Part shown: positions 14,876 to 23,488 of the stretch, in pieces | How the letters are laid out: each line of letters opens with the position of its first letter | How positions within the stretch are numbered: the stretch's first letter is position 1 | NCBI GenBank assembly: GCA_036389135.1 | Contig: DASVQP010000057.1 | Span: forward strand, 1-35,048 | Direction of reading: 5' to 3' | Origin: Longimicrobium sp. | Lineage (GTDB): Bacteria > Gemmatimonadota > Gemmatimonadetes > Longimicrobiales > Longimicrobiaceae | DNA length: 35,048 nt | Position numbers and translations under genes: made by a program | The notes under the pieces: generated by a model | Databases searched by the model: none | What the model saw: the letters and a program-made list of their open reading frames with translations, nothing else | Told to the model about the DNA's origin: nothing

Positions 14876-16387
14876 CTACGTATCCTCCCCCAGCCCCGGC
14901 GCCTCGGCGCGGCGCAGGCCCACCACCAGCTCGTCCACCCACTTCTCCACGCCGCGCGCGTCCTCCTCGTTCAGGAAACCGGTCTCGTCCTTCACGCCGT
15001 CAATGGCCTCGCCTCCGCTGCGCTCCACGACCTTGGCGACCACGGCGCGCCAGTTTGCCTTCTGCGCCAGGAAGCCGGCGGTGCGCATCGCCACCATGTC
15101 CAACAGGTTGGAGGCGCGGGTGAAGGAGCGGATCTCGAAGCGGATGATTCCCCCCTCCCGCTCCTCCACCAGGAAGCGGATGGCGCCGGAGAGCGGGTGC
15201 CCCTCCACCGTGAGCAGCGTGATGACGCGGTTGCGCGCCTCCGCCACCCGCACCTGGATGTGGCCGCGCATGGGGAGCGACAGCGTCAGCGTCTCCCCCT
15301 CGTCCAGGACCAGTGGAGAGCCTGGCTCCACCCCCACCTTCACCAGTCCCTCGGGCGGGAGGGTGTAGAACTCGCGGCGCAGCAGCTCGAAGATCTCGTC
15401 CGCGCTCATGCGCGAACCGCGTATGTCCGCCCAGTAGCTCTGCCGCTCCAGCTTCCCCGTGCCGTCCGAGGGGACCGCCTCGGGGAGCGCGTCCACCAGC
15501 CTGCGCAGCCCCGCGTCCAGCCCCAGCGGCTGCACGCCAAAGGTGTCCGTCAGCGCGTTGGGCGCGCCGGGGGGGATCAGGTTCCCCTCGATGAGCATGG
15601 TGACCTGGTCTTCCTTGATGGGAAGCTCGATCCCCACCGTCTCCGCCGCGCGCGCGCCCAGCCTGGTGAGGAGCTCCGGGACGGGAAGGTGCACCGGGTG
15701 CATGTCGGTCAGCGCCTCCAGCCGCTCCAGGATCTCGCGCGTGTTGGTGACCTCGGGGCCGGCCAGGTCCAGCGCCTGGCGCACCGGCTCGGGGTTGATG
15801 ACGGCGCGGGCCAGCGCCTCGCCCAGATCCTCGTGCCACACCGGCTGGAAGGGCTGGTCGCCCATCCCCACCAGCGGGATGGCGGGCATGGTGCGCACCA
15901 TTTTGAGGAGCGTGGAGATGACCTCGTCGCCCGGGCCGTAGACGTTGCCGGGGCGCACGATCAGCCACCCCGGCGGGTCCTCTTCGCGCACCGCCGCCTC
16001 GCCCGCGAACTTGGAGCGGTGGTAGTCCGACTCTCCGCCGTTCGCCCCCAGCGACGACACGTAGACGAAGCGCCGCACGCCGGCCCGCTTCGCCTCGCGC
16101 GCCATGCGCCGCGTGCCGTCCACGTTGACGGCCTGGAAGGTGACCGCGGGCGGGTTCTCGGCCACGATCCCCACCACGTGCAGGACCGCGTCGCACCCCT
16201 CCGCCGCGCCGCGAACCCCCTCGTCGCTGGTGACGTCGCCGGTGTGGGGTTCGACACCCTCGGGCCATTGGCGCGCATCGTCCTCCGCGTGGCGTGAGAG
16301 GAGCCGCACCCGGTGCCCCGCGGCCAGCAGACGGTCCACCGAAGCCTTCCCGACGACCCCCGTTCCCCCCGTGACCAGCACTTTCAT
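14876..16387 (-). CDS. SDR-family epimerase-like protein fused to a DUF1990-like domain
   Basis: 503 residues. The N-terminal ~300 form an extended short-chain dehydrogenase of the atypical complex-I/NmrA-like group: NAD(P) loop TGGTGVVG (7-14), VYVSSLGA, and DYHRSKFAGE as the YxxxK-type segment. The C-terminal ~170 residues (GHIQVRVAEARNRVITLL, GHPLSGAIRFLVEE, IIRFEIRSFTRASNLLDM) resemble DUF1990, a domain also known fused to SDRs. The substrate is unknown; quinone or lipid modification is one possibility for this group. The ATG has a GGGGGG-type ribosome site. It is convergent with namZ and divergent from the helical-repeat gene at 16645. Confidence 0.85.
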   Translation of the reverse strand: MKVLVTGGTGVVGKASVDRLLAAGHRVRLLSRHAEDDARQWPEGVEPHTGDVTSDEGVRGAAEGCDAVLHVVGIVAENPPAVTFQAVNVDGTRRMAREAKRAGVRRFVYVSSLGANGGESDYHRSKFAGEAAVREEDPPGWLIVRPGNVYGPGDEVISTLLKMVRTMPAIPLVGMGDQPFQPVWHEDLGEALARAVINPEPVRQALDLAGPEVTNTREILERLEALTDMHPVHLPVPELLTRLGARAAETVGIELPIKEDQVTMLIEGNLIPPGAPNALTDTFGVQPLGLDAGLRRLVDALPEAVPSDGTGKLERQSYWADIRGSRMSADEIFELLRREFYTLPPEGLVKVGVEPGSPLVLDEGETLTLSLPMRGHIQVRVAEARNRVITLLTVEGHPLSGAIRFLVEEREGGIIRFEIRSFTRASNLLDMVAMRTAGFLAQKANWRAVVAKVVERSGGEAIDGVKDETGFLNEEDARGVEKWVDELVVGLRRAEAPGLGEDT

Positions 16388-16644
16388 CCGCCCCCCTTCC
16401 GCTGTAAGGTTGGGGGCCGCGCTCGCATTTCAGGTGCCAACATCAGTTCCGGCACTGGCACTAGAACGCGCGAGAGTGCATACTGTACTCACCCAGTGCT
16501 AAAAAAGCTGCCATCCCGCCCGGCCGCCGCCGGTGCTTCACGGGAGCTCGCACGCTCCCGCCGCGCCACCGCGCGGGCAGGATACCACGGCCTGATCCCT
16601 TCTAGCACGACACCCCCACCTCCTGGCACGCGGAGCCCCAGTCG

Positions 16645-17988
16645 ATGACCGATTCGTCCCCCCCTCCACGCCCTGCTCGCAAGCCGAGGCGCCGCTGGCG
16701 CTGGCACGTTCCCCCGGCGCTGATGCACGGCCCGGAGCAGCTGGAAGGTGGTGAGATCCTGACGGAGATGGAGGGCGCGCAGGCGCTGGTGATGTTCCAG
16801 CTCGCGCGCGACGTGTCGCTGTGGGGGAGCGCCGATCCGGACGAGCGCCGCCCAGATCCGGACGCCACGGGCCCCGAGGGCCACAGCGCGGACCGCGCCG
16901 ACTTCTTCACCGCCGGCGCGCACCCCCGCCTGGTCGCGCAGATGGAAGCGGCCGGCTTCGACTCCGCGGTGGAGGCGCCGCTGCGGGCCGCCGCCGAGGT
17001 GCTGCGGGCGCCGGGCGAGGTCACGCGGGCGCAGCTTACCGCGGCCTGCCTGGACGTGTCGAAGTGGGCGGACGAGCGGGACCTGCCGGGAACGGCGCTC
17101 GCCTGGGCGCAGGCCGGTGCCATTGCTTCTCCCCGCGACGCGGCCATGGGATTCCGCGTGGGGCTCCTGGCCCGCAGGCGGGCGGAGTATCCCAGGGCCG
17201 AGAGCTGGTTCCGCCGGGTGATCGGGCTGGGGAGGCAGGCGAAGGATTGGGAGTCGTATTCGCGGGCCTTCCTGGGGCTGGCGAACCTCTACATCCAGCG
17301 TGGCAACTACCCTGCGGCGCGTCGCTTCCTGATCCGCGGGCTCCGCGCGGCGCGAAGGCACGGCTTGCGGGAGCTTCAGGCGAGCGCATACCACGATCTC
17401 TTCGCCATCGCCGTGCAGACCGATCAGTTCGGCGAGGCCAACGACCTGGCCCGTCTCGCCTTCCGCGCCTACGGTCCCCGGCACCCCCGCCTCCCCGTCC
17501 TCGCCAGCGACATCGGCCTCCTCTGGCTCCTCCGCGGCGAGTTCGCGCCGGCGCTGGACGTGCTGCGCGCCGCGCATCCGCACATCACCCACCCGTGCGA
17601 GCAGCTGCTGAGCTGGGGCAACATCGCGCGGGCGGCGGGAGGGGCGGGTGACCGGACGATCTACGACGAAGCGTGGGACAACATCTGGAGCTACGCGGGG
17701 GACTGGCACAACCGCGAGAACGCACCCTGGGCGCTCATGGATGCGGCGCGCGGGGCCACCAGCCTGGGCGACTGGGCGCGAGCCGAGCGGGCCGCGTCGA
17801 CCGCGCGAGAGATCGCGGTGCGGCGCAAGGAGGCGCACGTGCTGGCCGAGGCGGAGTCGGTGCTCGATTCGGTCACGCGCAGGCTTCAGTTCTCCGCCGC
17901 GGCATCGTCTTCGGAGGATGATGCACTGGTGCGCGGGCTGGCCTCGGACCTCACTCGTTACCTGCGCGGGAGAGCGGCCGTGGAGTAG
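16645..17988 (+). CDS. TPR-like helical repeat protein of unknown function
   Basis: 447 residues, no signal peptide. The first ~25 residues are Pro/Arg-rich and basic. Residues from about 145 to 420 are paired helices with TPR spacing (e.g. ESWFRRVIGLGRQAKDWESYSRAFLGLANLYIQRGNYPAARRFL split over two repeats). It is probably a cytoplasmic scaffold or the sensing part of a regulator. I do not recognise a named family. The 257-base gap in front, shared with the divergent SDR gene, contains scattered AGTGC-type repeats but no clear promoter. Its stop codon lies in the loop of the hairpin at 17966-18007. Confidence 0.8.
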   Translation: MTDSSPPPRPARKPRRRWRWHVPPALMHGPEQLEGGEILTEMEGAQALVMFQLARDVSLWGSADPDERRPDPDATGPEGHSADRADFFTAGAHPRLVAQMEAAGFDSAVEAPLRAAAEVLRAPGEVTRAQLTAACLDVSKWADERDLPGTALAWAQAGAIASPRDAAMGFRVGLLARRRAEYPRAESWFRRVIGLGRQAKDWESYSRAFLGLANLYIQRGNYPAARRFLIRGLRAARRHGLRELQASAYHDLFAIAVQTDQFGEANDLARLAFRAYGPRHPRLPVLASDIGLLWLLRGEFAPALDVLRAAHPHITHPCEQLLSWGNIARAAGGAGDRTIYDEAWDNIWSYAGDWHNRENAPWALMDAARGATSLGDWARAERAASTAREIAVRRKEAHVLAEAESVLDSVTRRLQFSAAASSSEDDALVRGLASDLTRYLRGRAAVE

Positions 17989-18007
17989 TCTCCGCGGCCG
18001 CTCCCGC
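17966..18007. terminator. Terminator hairpin with the stop codon in its loop
   Basis: GCGGGAG-ag-CGGCCG-t-GGAG (17966-17985) pairs with CTCCGCGGCCGCTCCCGC (17990-18007) with a two-base bulge and one mismatch. The TAG stop of the upstream gene (17986-17988) sits in the four-base loop. It separates convergent genes ending at 17988 and 18019. Confidence 0.65.
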
Positions 18008-18018
18008 CCGGGTACGCC

Positions 18019-18213
18019 TCAGTTGCCGCTCCCCTTCACCCCTCCGCCTATCCCCGTGGTGTCCGTCGGCGGGGGGGGCGGGGGCGGCGGCGGATTGTCT
18101 TCGTGACGGCCCGTGGTGGGAGGCGCGATGTCGCCGGAGGTGGGGGTGGCTTCGCAGGCGGCGAGGATCAGGGAGAGCGAGGCGAAAGCGGGGATGATGC
18201 GGGCGAACTTCAT
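18019..18213 (-). CDS. Small poly-proline lipoprotein
   Basis: 64 residues from the ATG at 18213. A signal peptide ends in lipobox LILAAC (Cys20). The mature part is only ~45 residues: TPTSGDIAPPTTG, then nine consecutive prolines, then a Gly-rich tail. There is no known domain. The proline run is encoded by G-rich DNA including eight consecutive G at 18071-18078, a slippage-prone tract, and its translation would need EF-P. A small cell-envelope lipoprotein is the most that can be said; a spurious frame is possible, but the clean lipobox argues against it. Confidence 0.6.
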   Translation of the reverse strand: MKFARIIPAFASLSLILAACEATPTSGDIAPPTTGRHEDNPPPPPPPPPTDTTGIGGGVKGSGN

Positions 18214-18519
18214 CTGAAAGCTCCGTAGAAGCTGGTTTTCGTTGTTGTCCGTTGTGGACACCCCAACGTTACCGGAGCCGAGACCCAAGCTACCACGCCG
18301 CTCCCGACCGGAATCGCTCTCTTATCGCCATTCTTTGTGAGGCTTTGTTCGCAGGATTATGACGGCACCTGGCGTAATAGGAGCGGTGATTGGAACGTTC
18401 CTGCGCACGGGAGTGGGTGTTGCGTGAGCACGGCTCACCCGTAGCTTTCATTTTGCCGCTTTCCGGTTTCGTCCGAATCGCGGCGCGTCTTCCCTATCCC
18501 AGCAAACCAGGATCGTGTG

Positions 18520-20469
18520 ATGAGTGCCCAGACCGCACCGAGCGAGCAGGAGTCGCGCGAGGTCGCCGAAGCGGCGCGCGAGACCGAATGGACCGCGCCC
18601 AGCTTCGTCCGCGAGCTTTTCCTCGGCAACTTCCGCCTGGACCTGATCCACCCCTTCCCGCAGCAGACGCCGGAGGACCGGGCGAAGACGGACGCCTACA
18701 TGGCGAAGCTGCGGAAGTTCATGGAGGAAGAGGTCGATTCGGACGCCATCGACCGCACGGGCGAGCTTCCGCCGGAGGTGGTGCAGGGGCTGCGCGACCT
18801 GGGCGCGTTCGGGCTCAAGATCCCGGAGGAGTACGGCGGCATCGGGCTCTCGCAGCTCGGCTACGGGCGCACCATCGGGATGGTGACCAGCCAGGACGGC
18901 AACCTCACCGCCCTCCTCAGCGCCCACCAGTCCATCGGCGTGCCGCAGCCGATGAAGATGTTCGGCACCCCGGAGCAGAAGAAGAAGTACCTGCCGCGGC
19001 TGGCCAGGGGCGCCATCTCCGCCTTCGCGCTCACCGAGCCGGGGGTGGGGTCTGACCCGGCGGCGCTCGCCACCACGGCCACGCTCACCGAGGACGGCAC
19101 CGCCTACATCCTCAACGGCGAGAAGCTGTGGTGCACCAACGGCACCCTGGCCGAGCTGCTGGTGGTGATGGCGAAGACGCCGTCCAAGATCAAGAACGGC
19201 AAGGAGATCCCGCAGATCACCGCGTTCGTGGTGGAGGTGGACACGCCGGGGGTGGAGATCACGCACCGCTGCCACTTCATGGGGCTCAAGGCGCTGCAGA
19301 ACGCCGTGATCCGCTTCGACAACGTGCGCGTCCCGCGCGAGAACGTGATCTGGGGCGAGGGGAAGGGGTTGAAGCTGGCGCTGATGACGCTGAACACCGG
19401 CCGCCTGACGCTCCCCATGAGCGCGGCGTACGGCGCCAAGGTCGCCGTGGAGGTCTCGCGCAAGTGGGCGGCGGAGCGGGTGCAGTGGGGCGCGGCCGTG
19501 GGCAAGCACGACGCCGTGGCGCAGATGCTGGGCGACATGGCCGCCAACGCCTTCGCCATCGAGTCGGTGGCCGAGCTGGCTTCCGCGCTGGCGGACGAGG
19601 CCAAGAACGACATCCGCCTGGAAGCCGCCATCGCCAAGCTGTGGACGACGGAGATGGGGTGGAAGATCGTGGACGACTGCCTGCAGATCCGCGGCGGGCG
19701 CGGCTACGAGACGGCCGACTCCCTGGCCGCGCGTGGCGAGCTGCCGATCCCGGTGGAGCGGATGATGCGCGACTTCCGCATCAACCGCATCTTCGAGGGC
19801 TCCAGCGAGATCATGCGCCTCTTCATCGCCCGCGAGGCGGTGGACACGCACCTGGCCGTGGCCGGCGACCTGATCAAGCCGGACATCAGCTTCGGGCAGA
19901 AGATCGGCGCCATGGCCAAGGCGGGCGTCTGGTACGCCGGCTGGCTGCCGAAGCGCTTCGTGGGCGGCGGGCAGATCCCGAACGCGTACTCGGAGTTCGG
20001 GCGGCTGGCCAAGCACATCCGCTACGTGGAGCGCACCTCGCGCAAGCTGGCGCGCAGCATGTTCTTCGCGATGGGACGCTACCAGGCCAAGCTGGAGCGG
20101 AAGCAGGCGCTGCTGGGCCGCTTCGTGGACATCGGCGCGGAGCTCTTCGCCATGACGGCCGCCTGCGTGCGCGCCCACTCCATGCGCGACGAGCCGCACG
20201 GCCGCGAGGCGGCGCTGGTGGCGGACCTCTTCTGCCGCCGCGCGCGCATCCGCATCAAGGAGCTCTTCGGCCGCGTGACGGACAACGCCGACGACTTCAC
20301 CTACAAGCTCGCGCAGGACGTGCTCAAGGGGCGCTACGCCTGGCTGGAGGAGGGCGCCATCCCCGCGGTGCGCGACGGCTCCATCGCCGCCGTCCCCGCG
20401 TCCCCCCTCCCCGTGGACCGCAACCTCTCGGACACGCGCGTGGCGACGCAGCTCGGTGGAGGGGCGTAG
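18520..20469 (+). CDS. Acyl-CoA dehydrogenase, long form with C-terminal extension
   Basis: 649 residues, longer than the ~380 of short/medium-chain enzymes and similar to the VLCAD/ACAD9-type layout with an extra helical C-terminal domain after about 450. FAD/substrate signatures are FALTEPGVGSDPAALATTA, the catalytic-base region FRINRIFEGSSEIMRLF with Glu426, and GGRGYETADSLAARGELPI. It should catalyse the first, FAD-dependent step of fatty acid beta-oxidation, passing electrons to ETF. The ATG at 18520 has AGGA at 18509-18512. The 306-base gap upstream, shared with the divergent small lipoprotein gene, holds a GGAACGTTCC palindrome (18392-18401) that could be an operator. Confidence 0.93.
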   Translation: MSAQTAPSEQESREVAEAARETEWTAPSFVRELFLGNFRLDLIHPFPQQTPEDRAKTDAYMAKLRKFMEEEVDSDAIDRTGELPPEVVQGLRDLGAFGLKIPEEYGGIGLSQLGYGRTIGMVTSQDGNLTALLSAHQSIGVPQPMKMFGTPEQKKKYLPRLARGAISAFALTEPGVGSDPAALATTATLTEDGTAYILNGEKLWCTNGTLAELLVVMAKTPSKIKNGKEIPQITAFVVEVDTPGVEITHRCHFMGLKALQNAVIRFDNVRVPRENVIWGEGKGLKLALMTLNTGRLTLPMSAAYGAKVAVEVSRKWAAERVQWGAAVGKHDAVAQMLGDMAANAFAIESVAELASALADEAKNDIRLEAAIAKLWTTEMGWKIVDDCLQIRGGRGYETADSLAARGELPIPVERMMRDFRINRIFEGSSEIMRLFIAREAVDTHLAVAGDLIKPDISFGQKIGAMAKAGVWYAGWLPKRFVGGGQIPNAYSEFGRLAKHIRYVERTSRKLARSMFFAMGRYQAKLERKQALLGRFVDIGAELFAMTAACVRAHSMRDEPHGREAALVADLFCRRARIRIKELFGRVTDNADDFTYKLAQDVLKGRYAWLEEGAIPAVRDGSIAAVPASPLPVDRNLSDTRVATQLGGGA

Positions 20470-20484
20470 AACGTGGGCGCACAC

Positions 20485-20532
20485 ATAGCATGGAGGCACA
20501 GAGATGACGCCGTCTCTGTGCCTCTGTGCTAT
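20485..20532. terminator. CACAGAG-type inverted repeat between convergent genes
   Basis: ATAGCA-tg-GAGGCACAGAGA (20485-20504) pairs with TCTCTGTGCCTC-tg-TGCTAT (20513-20532): six plus twelve perfect base pairs with one 2x2 mismatch and an eight-base loop. It lies between the dehydrogenase stop and the minus-strand cassette end, and shares its CACAGAG unit with the large palindrome at 33291-33470. Confidence 0.8.
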
Positions 20533-20562
20533 TCTGTCTCACTGCGGCCAAGAGCCGTTTGC

Positions 20563-21363
20563 CTACTCCGAATCCTTGTCGCACGCGGTAGCCAGCACAC
20601 GGCCCAGCTCAAAGTGGCGGTCCGTGCTCGCGGCCAGACTGCGGTAGTAGGTGTGTAGCTTTCGGCAGACTACGGTCGGAAGGCGGCCTCCCTCGCCCAC
20701 CGCCGCAAGGTTCCCGATCGCGCGAATGGCCCAGTATTCGTTGAACGGCTTGTCTTCTAGGCCGGTGAGTGCGTCAGTCACCGCGCCTAAGTACTGGGGA
20801 TCCGGTTTACCATAGAGGTAGATGTATGCCGCGAGCCGCATCCCCCGATCTACGCTGGCCAGGGCGCTCCGCACATCGAAGCTAGGATGCTGCGGTGCAA
20901 GCGCGAGCATCCTGCCGGCCACTGCGTTCATGGCCGACAGGCGCGCCGGACTGCGGTTCATCGTCTCCCGGATGTGGTTGTACTCCGCGGCGAGCTGCTC
21001 GAAACCGGGGATCTGAGAACCGTCCACGGGATTCGGTGCGGTCGTGGCCGTAGTAGCAGCGAGAGCTGCGCCCGCTTGGAGTGCCGCGCTCTCGGCCGCG
21101 CCACGCGCTTCGGATGCTTCGTGGCGGATCTCCTGCAGCTCCAACTTCACTCCGCCAGGAAGCTCGACTGCCTTGATGATGGATCCCACCCACGGAAGGG
21201 CGGACACTACGAGCAGTATCCCCGTAAATGCGTCTATGCGGATCTCAGGCCAGAGGTGGTGAGCCGCCGCCAAGGCGAGGGCAATCGTGGTCACGGCGAT
21301 GCGCAGTCTCTGCTCGCTCACCCCGCTCCCCGAGTGAGCGCTCGGACGGGAAGCGGCGATCAT
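20563..21363 (-). CDS. Two-TM membrane protein, third gene of the RelA/SpoT cassette
   Basis: 266 residues from an ATG at 21363 that overlaps the upstream stop as ATGA, so translation is coupled. Two adjacent hydrophobic helices (about 20-37 and 45-63) are followed by ELPGGVKLELQEI, an Ala-rich probable coiled coil (about 75-115), and an all-helical C-terminal domain of ~150 residues. The short loop between the helices and the long cytoplasmic tail suggest a membrane-anchored sensor or effector. I recognise no named family. Its place at the end of an operon headed by a nucleotide pyrophosphokinase suggests that it may respond to the product. Base composition is less GC-rich than in flanking genes. 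Confidence 0.78.
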   Translation of the reverse strand: MIAASRPSAHSGSGVSEQRLRIAVTTIALALAAAHHLWPEIRIDAFTGILLVVSALPWVGSIIKAVELPGGVKLELQEIRHEASEARGAAESAALQAGAALAATTATTAPNPVDGSQIPGFEQLAAEYNHIRETMNRSPARLSAMNAVAGRMLALAPQHPSFDVRSALASVDRGMRLAAYIYLYGKPDPQYLGAVTDALTGLEDKPFNEYWAIRAIGNLAAVGEGGRLPTVVCRKLHTYYRSLAASTDRHFELGRVLATACDKDSE

Positions 21364-22214
21364 ACGCGTGTCCACGGCCAGACGACCCGGACGAAGCGCA
21401 CTCCTTCGGGCGGATGCATGCGCAGGCGAAGCACGTCGGTGCTGGGGGAGCCATCCACGTTCTTGAACCGGTCGTCGATCTTCAGCACGTACTCGGTACC
21501 AGGCGTCAGGCGCATCTCGCGGTCCGGATAGTGGGCGTACACCTCTACTTCGTCTTCCGCACCGAAACGCCGCGTCTTCGGCAGGTGCATCTCGATGCGG
21601 AGCAGATCTCTGCCAAGGGGCGCGTGCGCCTCGAGCGACTCCCGCTCAGGGTCCGGGTGTATCTCTACGAGGGGAAGCTCCACCAAGTAGCCGAACACGA
21701 TGGCGTACTCCTGGTCCGCCTCGAAGACCTCTCCCTCGTGTAGATCAATGATGAAGGGTTGGTCTCCATCCTTTCGGCGCGTGGCCGTGCCTGGAAGAGA
21801 GTAGAAGTGGCGGATGGGGGGCTCGCGTTCACCATCGGGTGAGCCGATGGCGGGATAGCGGTCCAGCACGAGTTCGCGCAGCGCCTTACGCGTGCGGATC
21901 TTCCGCAGTTTGATGAGTTCAGAGCGCTCCTCGAACATGATGTACTTCATGTGCGTTTGCAGAATGTCGTACTCCGCGCCCGACGCCCCGTCCTCCGTCT
22001 CCAAAGCCTTCGCCATCGCGCCCAACGTGGAGCCCTGCTCCCTCGCCAGACACGCGAGCGCCTTCCGCCACCCTGGCGGGGGCGGGTGCTGCCGCGACTG
22101 ACCGCCGGCCAACCGGTCCTCGAGCTCCGCCTTGGGAATCTTCAGCACCGCCGCCATCTCCGCGGCGGACACCACCTTGCTCAGCTTCGCGACCGATTCA
22201 TGGAAGTTCGACAT
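21360..22214 (-). CDS. Unknown protein with HTH-like N-terminus, middle gene of the RelA/SpoT cassette
   Basis: 284 residues from the ATG at 22214, eleven bases after the RelA/SpoT-type gene ends, with AAGGACCGG as ribosome site. Residues 15-40 (VVSAAEMAAVLKIPKAELEDRL) look like a helix-turn-helix or degradation-tag-like helix pair. The middle is charged and helical. The C-terminal half is beta-rich (PFIIDLHEGEVFEADQEYAIVFGYL, LRIEMHLPKTRRF, EVEVYAHYPDREMRL), suggesting a beta-sandwich. I do not recognise the family. It may regulate or neutralise the synthetase, or sense a ligand. It overlaps the two-TM gene by four bases. Confidence 0.75.
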   Translation of the reverse strand: MSNFHESVAKLSKVVSAAEMAAVLKIPKAELEDRLAGGQSRQHPPPPGWRKALACLAREQGSTLGAMAKALETEDGASGAEYDILQTHMKYIMFEERSELIKLRKIRTRKALRELVLDRYPAIGSPDGEREPPIRHFYSLPGTATRRKDGDQPFIIDLHEGEVFEADQEYAIVFGYLVELPLVEIHPDPERESLEAHAPLGRDLLRIEMHLPKTRRFGAEDEVEVYAHYPDREMRLTPGTEYVLKIDDRFKNVDGSPSTDVLRLRMHPPEGVRFVRVVWPWTRV

Positions 22215-22225
22215 TGTTCCGGTCC

Positions 22226-23311
22226 TTAGTTGTTCGGTTCCCCCCCGGCGCTGTCCAGGAAACCGCGGATCTCGCGCACGTACCGACGCCTCTCCGGCGG
22301 TGCAGCGATCTCCAACTGGGTGAACGTCGCTACCGCCTCTTCCTCGGTACGCGGCCGCCGCGCCGCGAGGACCTGGACGCAAAGGAACAGGAGGAACGAG
22401 CTCGTCCAGTTAGCGCCGAAGGTGCGGCCAAAGAATCTCTGCGCGAACTTCGGGATGACCTGTTGGTGCGCGGCGAGGGCATCACGTAGCTTTTCCACGC
22501 TGTTGATGCCAAGGTAAAGCAGCTCTCTCACGCGCTCGTTGAGCGACGAGATGTCGAGTTCGCTAGGCGGCGTGCCGAAAATTTTCTCGAGCTGCTTCAG
22601 GAGTTCCAGCGCAACGGGGTCGGAGCTCAGGAGCACGCCGAGCGAGACGGGCGTTATCTCGGCCGTGGCCGGGCTCGCCTCGATCACGTCGGCCGCCGTG
22701 GCGCGCTCAACCTGACGGCGCAGGCGGACGAATTCGTCGTCCGCCACCTCCAGCAGCGCGGAGATCCGGGAGAATCTCCGGCGAAGGTCATCCGGCCCCG
22801 CTGCCTCGTTCTTGTAGCCTAGGTCGTGCTCGATCTCGGCCCAAGCGTGCTGGAGGACGGAACGGATCTGGATCTCGCAGAAAAGCCCGGCGAAGTCCTT
22901 GTACTCGTCAAGCTTCTCGCGGTCCTTGTTGAACGAGGCGATGCGGTGGAGCGACTGGTAGCCGAACCGCTCCGACGACTCAGCTTCCCGCCTGTCCACG
23001 GAGCGAGTGTCGTCGATCTCGAAAAAGGCGGGGAGGACCGCGGCAACGTCGTCGATACCGTCCACGAACAGAGTGATGATGCGGATGCCCACCAAATCGG
23101 TGATGTCTTCCAGCGCAGTGTAGTTCTTGCGCTTGATCTTCCTCCGCAGGCTCACCGGATCCTTTACCCGGTTCGTTATGTGGTGGATCGCGACACCTGC
23201 CTTGGCCAGCTTGTTCTTGATAAGCCCCTGCGCGTGCGTGCCGAAATCGGTGTAGAGGCTGAGGCGAGTCTCGTATTCCGAGACTATCGCGTCAATCCTG
23301 CGTTTGTCCAT
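22226..23311 (-). CDS. Synthetase-only RelA/SpoT-domain nucleotide pyrophosphokinase
   Basis: 361 residues. The synthetase domain (about 40-200) carries DLVGIRI with Mg-binding Asp72, the GYQSLH G-loop Tyr118, CEIQIRS with catalytic Glu146, and QHAWAEIEHDLGYK; the basic SLRRKIKRKNY precedes them. There is no HD hydrolase domain and no TGS/ACT region, so it makes but cannot degrade its product, as in small alarmone synthetases. A ~160-residue helical C-terminal extension is unlike housekeeping small synthetases. It heads a three-gene coupled operon. The product could be (p)ppGpp, (p)ppApp or a phosphate added to RNA (toxSAS-like). GGAG lies upstream of the ATG. Confidence 0.88.
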   Translation of the reverse strand: MDKRRIDAIVSEYETRLSLYTDFGTHAQGLIKNKLAKAGVAIHHITNRVKDPVSLRRKIKRKNYTALEDITDLVGIRIITLFVDGIDDVAAVLPAFFEIDDTRSVDRREAESSERFGYQSLHRIASFNKDREKLDEYKDFAGLFCEIQIRSVLQHAWAEIEHDLGYKNEAAGPDDLRRRFSRISALLEVADDEFVRLRRQVERATAADVIEASPATAEITPVSLGVLLSSDPVALELLKQLEKIFGTPPSELDISSLNERVRELLYLGINSVEKLRDALAAHQQVIPKFAQRFFGRTFGANWTSSFLLFLCVQVLAARRPRTEEEAVATFTQLEIAAPPERRRYVREIRGFLDSAGGEPNN

Positions 23312-23362
23312 TCTCTAGCTCCAGATCCCTTTTGCCCCACTCGTGCTTCGCTGAAGATGAGC

Positions 23363-23400
23363 AGGGTAGTGCTTTCGCGGCGGACGTGCAAGAAATTTCT
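23363..23400 (-). promoter_or_regulatory. Probable promoter and palindromic operator of the RelA/SpoT cassette
   Basis: On the minus strand TTGCAC (23391-23386) and TACCCT (23368-23363) are separated by exactly 17 bases, about 50 bases before the start codon. The perfect palindrome AGAAATTTCT (23391-23400) abuts the -35 box and could be an operator. The hexamers are moderate matches only. Confidence 0.42.
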
Positions 23401-23488
23401 CGCATCTTAGCCGCCGCAACTTTCTACTGTTGGCCCGTGACTCGCCGCAGCGAGACTCTCCCCTGCCGCTCGGCCAAATATCTCGCGG

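Noticed and set aside
13130-16297. A 1055-codon plus-strand frame over namZ and the SDR gene
   Set aside because: It runs out of frame through namZ, across the twin hairpins and antisense to the SDR gene; no family features.
18448-20499. A 683-codon minus-strand frame opposite the acyl-CoA dehydrogenase
   Set aside because: Antisense shadow; no domain, and it extends through the terminator palindrome and upstream region.
22226-23311. Housekeeping bifunctional Rel/SpoT
   Set aside because: There is no HD hydrolase domain before the synthetase and no TGS/ACT domains after it; 361 residues is about half the length.
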